This document shows positions 60,731-64,000 of a stretch of DNA of 64,000 nt, in pieces. Where the stretch lies: the NCBI GenBank assembly GCA_022829145.1, contig CM040752.1:29786086-29850085 (forward strand), written 5' to 3'. The stretch is from Albula goreensis. Taxonomy: Eukaryota; Chordata; Actinopteri; Albuliformes; Albulidae. Numbering within the stretch: position 1 is the stretch's first letter; each line of letters begins with the position of its first letter. The position numbers and the translations under genes are program-made. The notes beneath the pieces were generated by a model. It saw nothing but the letters and a program-made list of their open reading frames with translations. It was not told where the DNA came from and did not search any database.

Positions 60731-63700
60731 GTGAGTGTGCACTGCTGAGGTGTCTTTCCTGCTGCTTTTTCTGCGCCTCTGTCTGAATTCCTGCCTAAGA
60801 TGGTGCCCGCGTGTGGGGCTGGCTCTGGGGCACACTTCTGCCTCAGTAATGTAGGGTAGCACCACTGCCTTCTGAAATATACATGCTGGGCTACATGTTT
60901 TATTGAGTGATTTACATTGGGGGCAATTTTCTGCTGGCTTGACTCCTCTTGATGTTGTTTTTGTGCATATCAGATGAGGGCTGGGGGGTTTAAATTGGAT
61001 TTGTATTTGGTTTCTAAATCTTTTAAACTTGGAGAGAGAGACTCAAAGGAAAAGTAAGAAATGGACTGTTTCCCTGTGCCGATGATAAATCTTTGTGAAA
61101 TCCAAACACATGGCAGAGTAAATGTTCAAAGATCAGTCAAATAACCCTTTTTTCATGGGGGAAATAAATTATTAGTCTTAAGCACAGTTTATATTAACCA
61201 CATTATGTATAAACAATAAATTTTGGTAGCTATAAAAAGGCTGTTTTAAAATGAAATATTGAATTCCTGTTGACATAGTGATTAGAAGGGAGGTTGTTTC
61301 CGAAAGTCTTTGCTAGTATGTGCTGGTGATGCTGACGGGCGCCTGAGCTGACTGTGAGATATCAGGATTTTATAGTCCTGTTTATTTTTAATAAGTTTAA
61401 GTTTTTCATTGGTGTAAGCAGAGGCGATGTGCCCAAGCGGGGCAGCTGGAAAAAGTGGAGTTTCTGAGTGATAGCGACCCGTTAATAGATGACACGGCGA
61501 ATGAAAAGTTCCATTTTTGTCACAGCGTGACCACAACAAACGCCTGCCTGACAGATTTTCTGAGTTTGATAGCGCTATTATTTTTTTTTTTGGGTGTTTA
61601 TTTACGCTTTGGGCTCGTTCTCTTCCGCTAACACCCCCACCCAACCACCTCTCCCCCCAAAAAAATAGTGTGGCTCCGACACCCAGTGAGTTGTAGCGTA
61701 TCCATGACAACAGGCACCAGCTGCAGGGACCCTGTGTGAGCGGAGCTCTCTGGCATTCAGTTGCCGTGAGTCTAATAACTGCCCCCTTCACCCCGGATCA
61801 ATCAAACTGCGGCCACTTGCGCTGCGGGGGTCTGCAATACTGTACCCCCCCAAATTTCTCACGGGACCCACTCCTTCAGAATCTGTGGAATCTGTGGTTT
61901 CTGCAATTGCCACAAACATTTCCATTTTTTTGGTGGCACAATCTTCAGGAGCATACATGTGTTGTAAGTAGGAGTAAAGAAAATGGAAAAAGACCCGATC
62001 TTGTAATCTTTGAAAATTCAATGAGGGTATGAGGATGATTCTTTTGCGGTTAACGTGGCAGTTAAAAAATATATAACAGTGTAGGGAATAACTGAGATCC
62101 TGTTCTATTCACATTCCAGTTGAGATATACAGAGCTGCTAAACTCTCCACTGCACTTCAGCTGGGTGAAAGGGCACTTAAGGTCATCCATTGAAAGACGA
62201 AAAGGAAAAAAAAACTTACCCAGTTAATTCCAGAATCATTTAACCAAAGCACTGTACTCAACTTTAAATGCATAATGATGTTGTTCATAGATGCCCACGC
62301 TGGCGTAATATGTTAATGCGTTCATTACTCACCGGGATGTTTAGACTGGACACAGTTAATCACAGTTGGGCCAGACCCAGGAATGACCCCGTCAGTCAGA
62401 AGAATGAAACTCACGAAGGGTGTGAACTGCTTTATCATTCCCGCAAACAGGAAGGACGTTGTTTACTCAGAAATGAGTCTAATATTGCGAGAGTGACCTT
62501 GGACACAGATGAGGGTAGTGCTGGCTGGACAACACCAGACAGCATGCGCACATTAGACATTAGTTGTTAAACAGTTACCATAATTGAGGCCATTGTAAAG
62601 AGCAGGTTAATGCCTCCAGCTCCGTTGTTTAAGGGGCTCTCAGGATACTCTGAATAATGCTACTAAATTACCCCTCTACTGCACAAGGATTCATTGGCCA
62701 AAATTGCAGTGACTAGACCCTGAGTGTGCTTAATGTGTCCTCCCGAAATACTACCACTGGTTTCACACAATATTTATTGTAGTTTTGGTTACTTTAGTGA
62801 ATTATAAACAGTGTGTTTTAAGTAAACGTTAATCTCTGAAGTTATAAGTTACTTCAACATTGAAGAAGTATGTTTGTAGAAATTGTTTTATGAAGAATGC
62901 AGCTGGTGTGGAACATGAAAAGATGGCAGCCCCAGTCATGGCTGCACTGAAGAAATGGCTGGGCAGCTATTGTCATGCTAATCAGCATTATCCTGGCCAC
63001 TGTGGACTTTCACTGCATTCAACGTGCTCCTCTGGCTCTCATCCTCTGCCGAGCTCCTTGACTCGGCCTCGTTGGAATCTTCACAGCCTAAAGAATAATG
63101 CTCTTTGTTCTTGGCCTGTAATTAAAAGTCTGTGGTCCGTCCTCTCGTTTGTGTTCAGTCAGCAAGACAATAATATCAGGCCTGACTGCCAGTCACATAC
63201 AATTAGGGACGTTATCTCGTCAAGCGTACTGCTGTGCAGAGCATTGGCTGTCTGTGCCAGAAAAATGCTGGGAGATGCTGCAGAGGGAGTGTCTCTGCTG
63301 GATAATTACCACACGTTGCCAAATCTGAATCAAAGCTGCATTAACATGGCAGACACCTGCGAGGGGTTTACTCTCACCCTCCGAGATTTCACAAACCTTT
63401 CCCTTAAATTCCCCCCGAGAACAGAGGCGTCACGTCCCCTCTCTGTCGCAAACTGAAGTTCTGCGATTCAAACAGACCGTCAAGTTGTCTGTATCAACGT
63501 TCACATGTCAGCATTTCTTTTGTAGCTCCCTGCAGACCTGGTTTTTAGTACCCAGACTAATTCTACATGTAAGTAAGATGATATTTAAAAAAAACCCAAA
63601 GACTGGAGCTGCTGTGGGCCACTGTGCTTTTTTGGCAATGCTTCGGCTGTCTGAATCCAGCTTTTCCGCTTGGCCCCCCCCGGGGGTGCTTTTAAGTAGT

Positions 63701-64000
63701 CGTCTTTAATGTCGAAACCCAGCAGTTACTGTAGAGTGGGAGATGGTGCTGTAGGCTCATTTAGGGGGTTGAGTTTTTGATCTGCCGCACCACAAATCTC
63801 TGGGGGACATTTTGCTCAACGCATCTGATACAGGCCCCAAACAGATGAGTAGTTTTGTCGGAAAACGTGCATATGCATGAACGTGTTTTTAATAAACTTA
63901 ATATGGTATAAAACGTGAGGGCGCAACAGAAGCTAAGTCTGGTTAGCATGACGGTCTGTGAATATCAGCAAAAACACTAGACCCTGGGGTTTTCGAGATG
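60731..64000 (+). other. Downstream intron of the candidate gene
   Basis: Begins with the gtgagt donor at 60731. No acceptor plus coding exon with family resemblance is seen to the window end. A 198-codon open frame at 62860-63456 lacks recognisable family features. The segment about 62,930-63,450 has a composition typical of conserved non-coding DNA (gctaatcagcattatcctgg, atacaattaggg). The T-run at about 61578-61590 is a simple repeat. Confidence 0.5.

Overview
The window is vertebrate genomic DNA, most likely from a ray-finned fish. It has widely spaced, GC-rich, spliced coding exons in AT-richer introns, very long (CA)n/(TG)n microsatellites and fish-type degraded SINE-like repeats. The species cannot be named from the sequence. 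No bacterial-style operon, viral genome, CRISPR array or RNA gene cluster is visible.

The one gene that can be identified with confidence is bicd2 (BICD cargo adaptor 2), on the + strand from before base 1 to about 35,456. Exon 1, with the start codon and roughly the first 80 residues, lies off the left edge. Six coding exons are present, at 1917-2129, 15683-15835, 17412-17867, 19784-20793, 21447-21598 and 29555-29777/29876. Each has an AG acceptor and, where it is spliced, a GT donor. Together they encode CC1 (dynein/dynactin activation), the linker and CC2 (autoinhibition, kinesin), and CC3 (Rab6, RanBP2 and nesprin cargo binding). The last coding exon has two possible endings. One is spliced at a conserved gtaagt donor. 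The other reads through that donor into a 33-codon tail ending KIYCD. The long exon 19784-20793 is one base short and shifts frame near 20683. This is either an assembly error or a genuine disabling allele.

From 29877 to about 35,456 lies the 3' region: candidate terminal exons, an AT-rich 3' UTR and poly(A) signals, the last at 35438-35443. From 35.5 to 43 kb I see no gene. Two CpG-richer segments, about 42,960-43,386 and 60,240-60,730, each end in a strong splice donor on the + strand. They look like first or 5' UTR exons, of one downstream gene with two promoters or of two genes, whose coding parts lie beyond the right edge. Their identity is unknown.

The rest is intron or intergenic sequence. 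It holds microsatellites, four minisatellites (about 60, 34, 50 and 44 bp units), a few dispersed repeats, and several segments that look like conserved non-coding elements by composition only. I found no convincing undescribed system. The points most worth a second look are the read-through bicd2 C-terminus, the frameshift, the unresolved terminal exon and the two candidate promoters.
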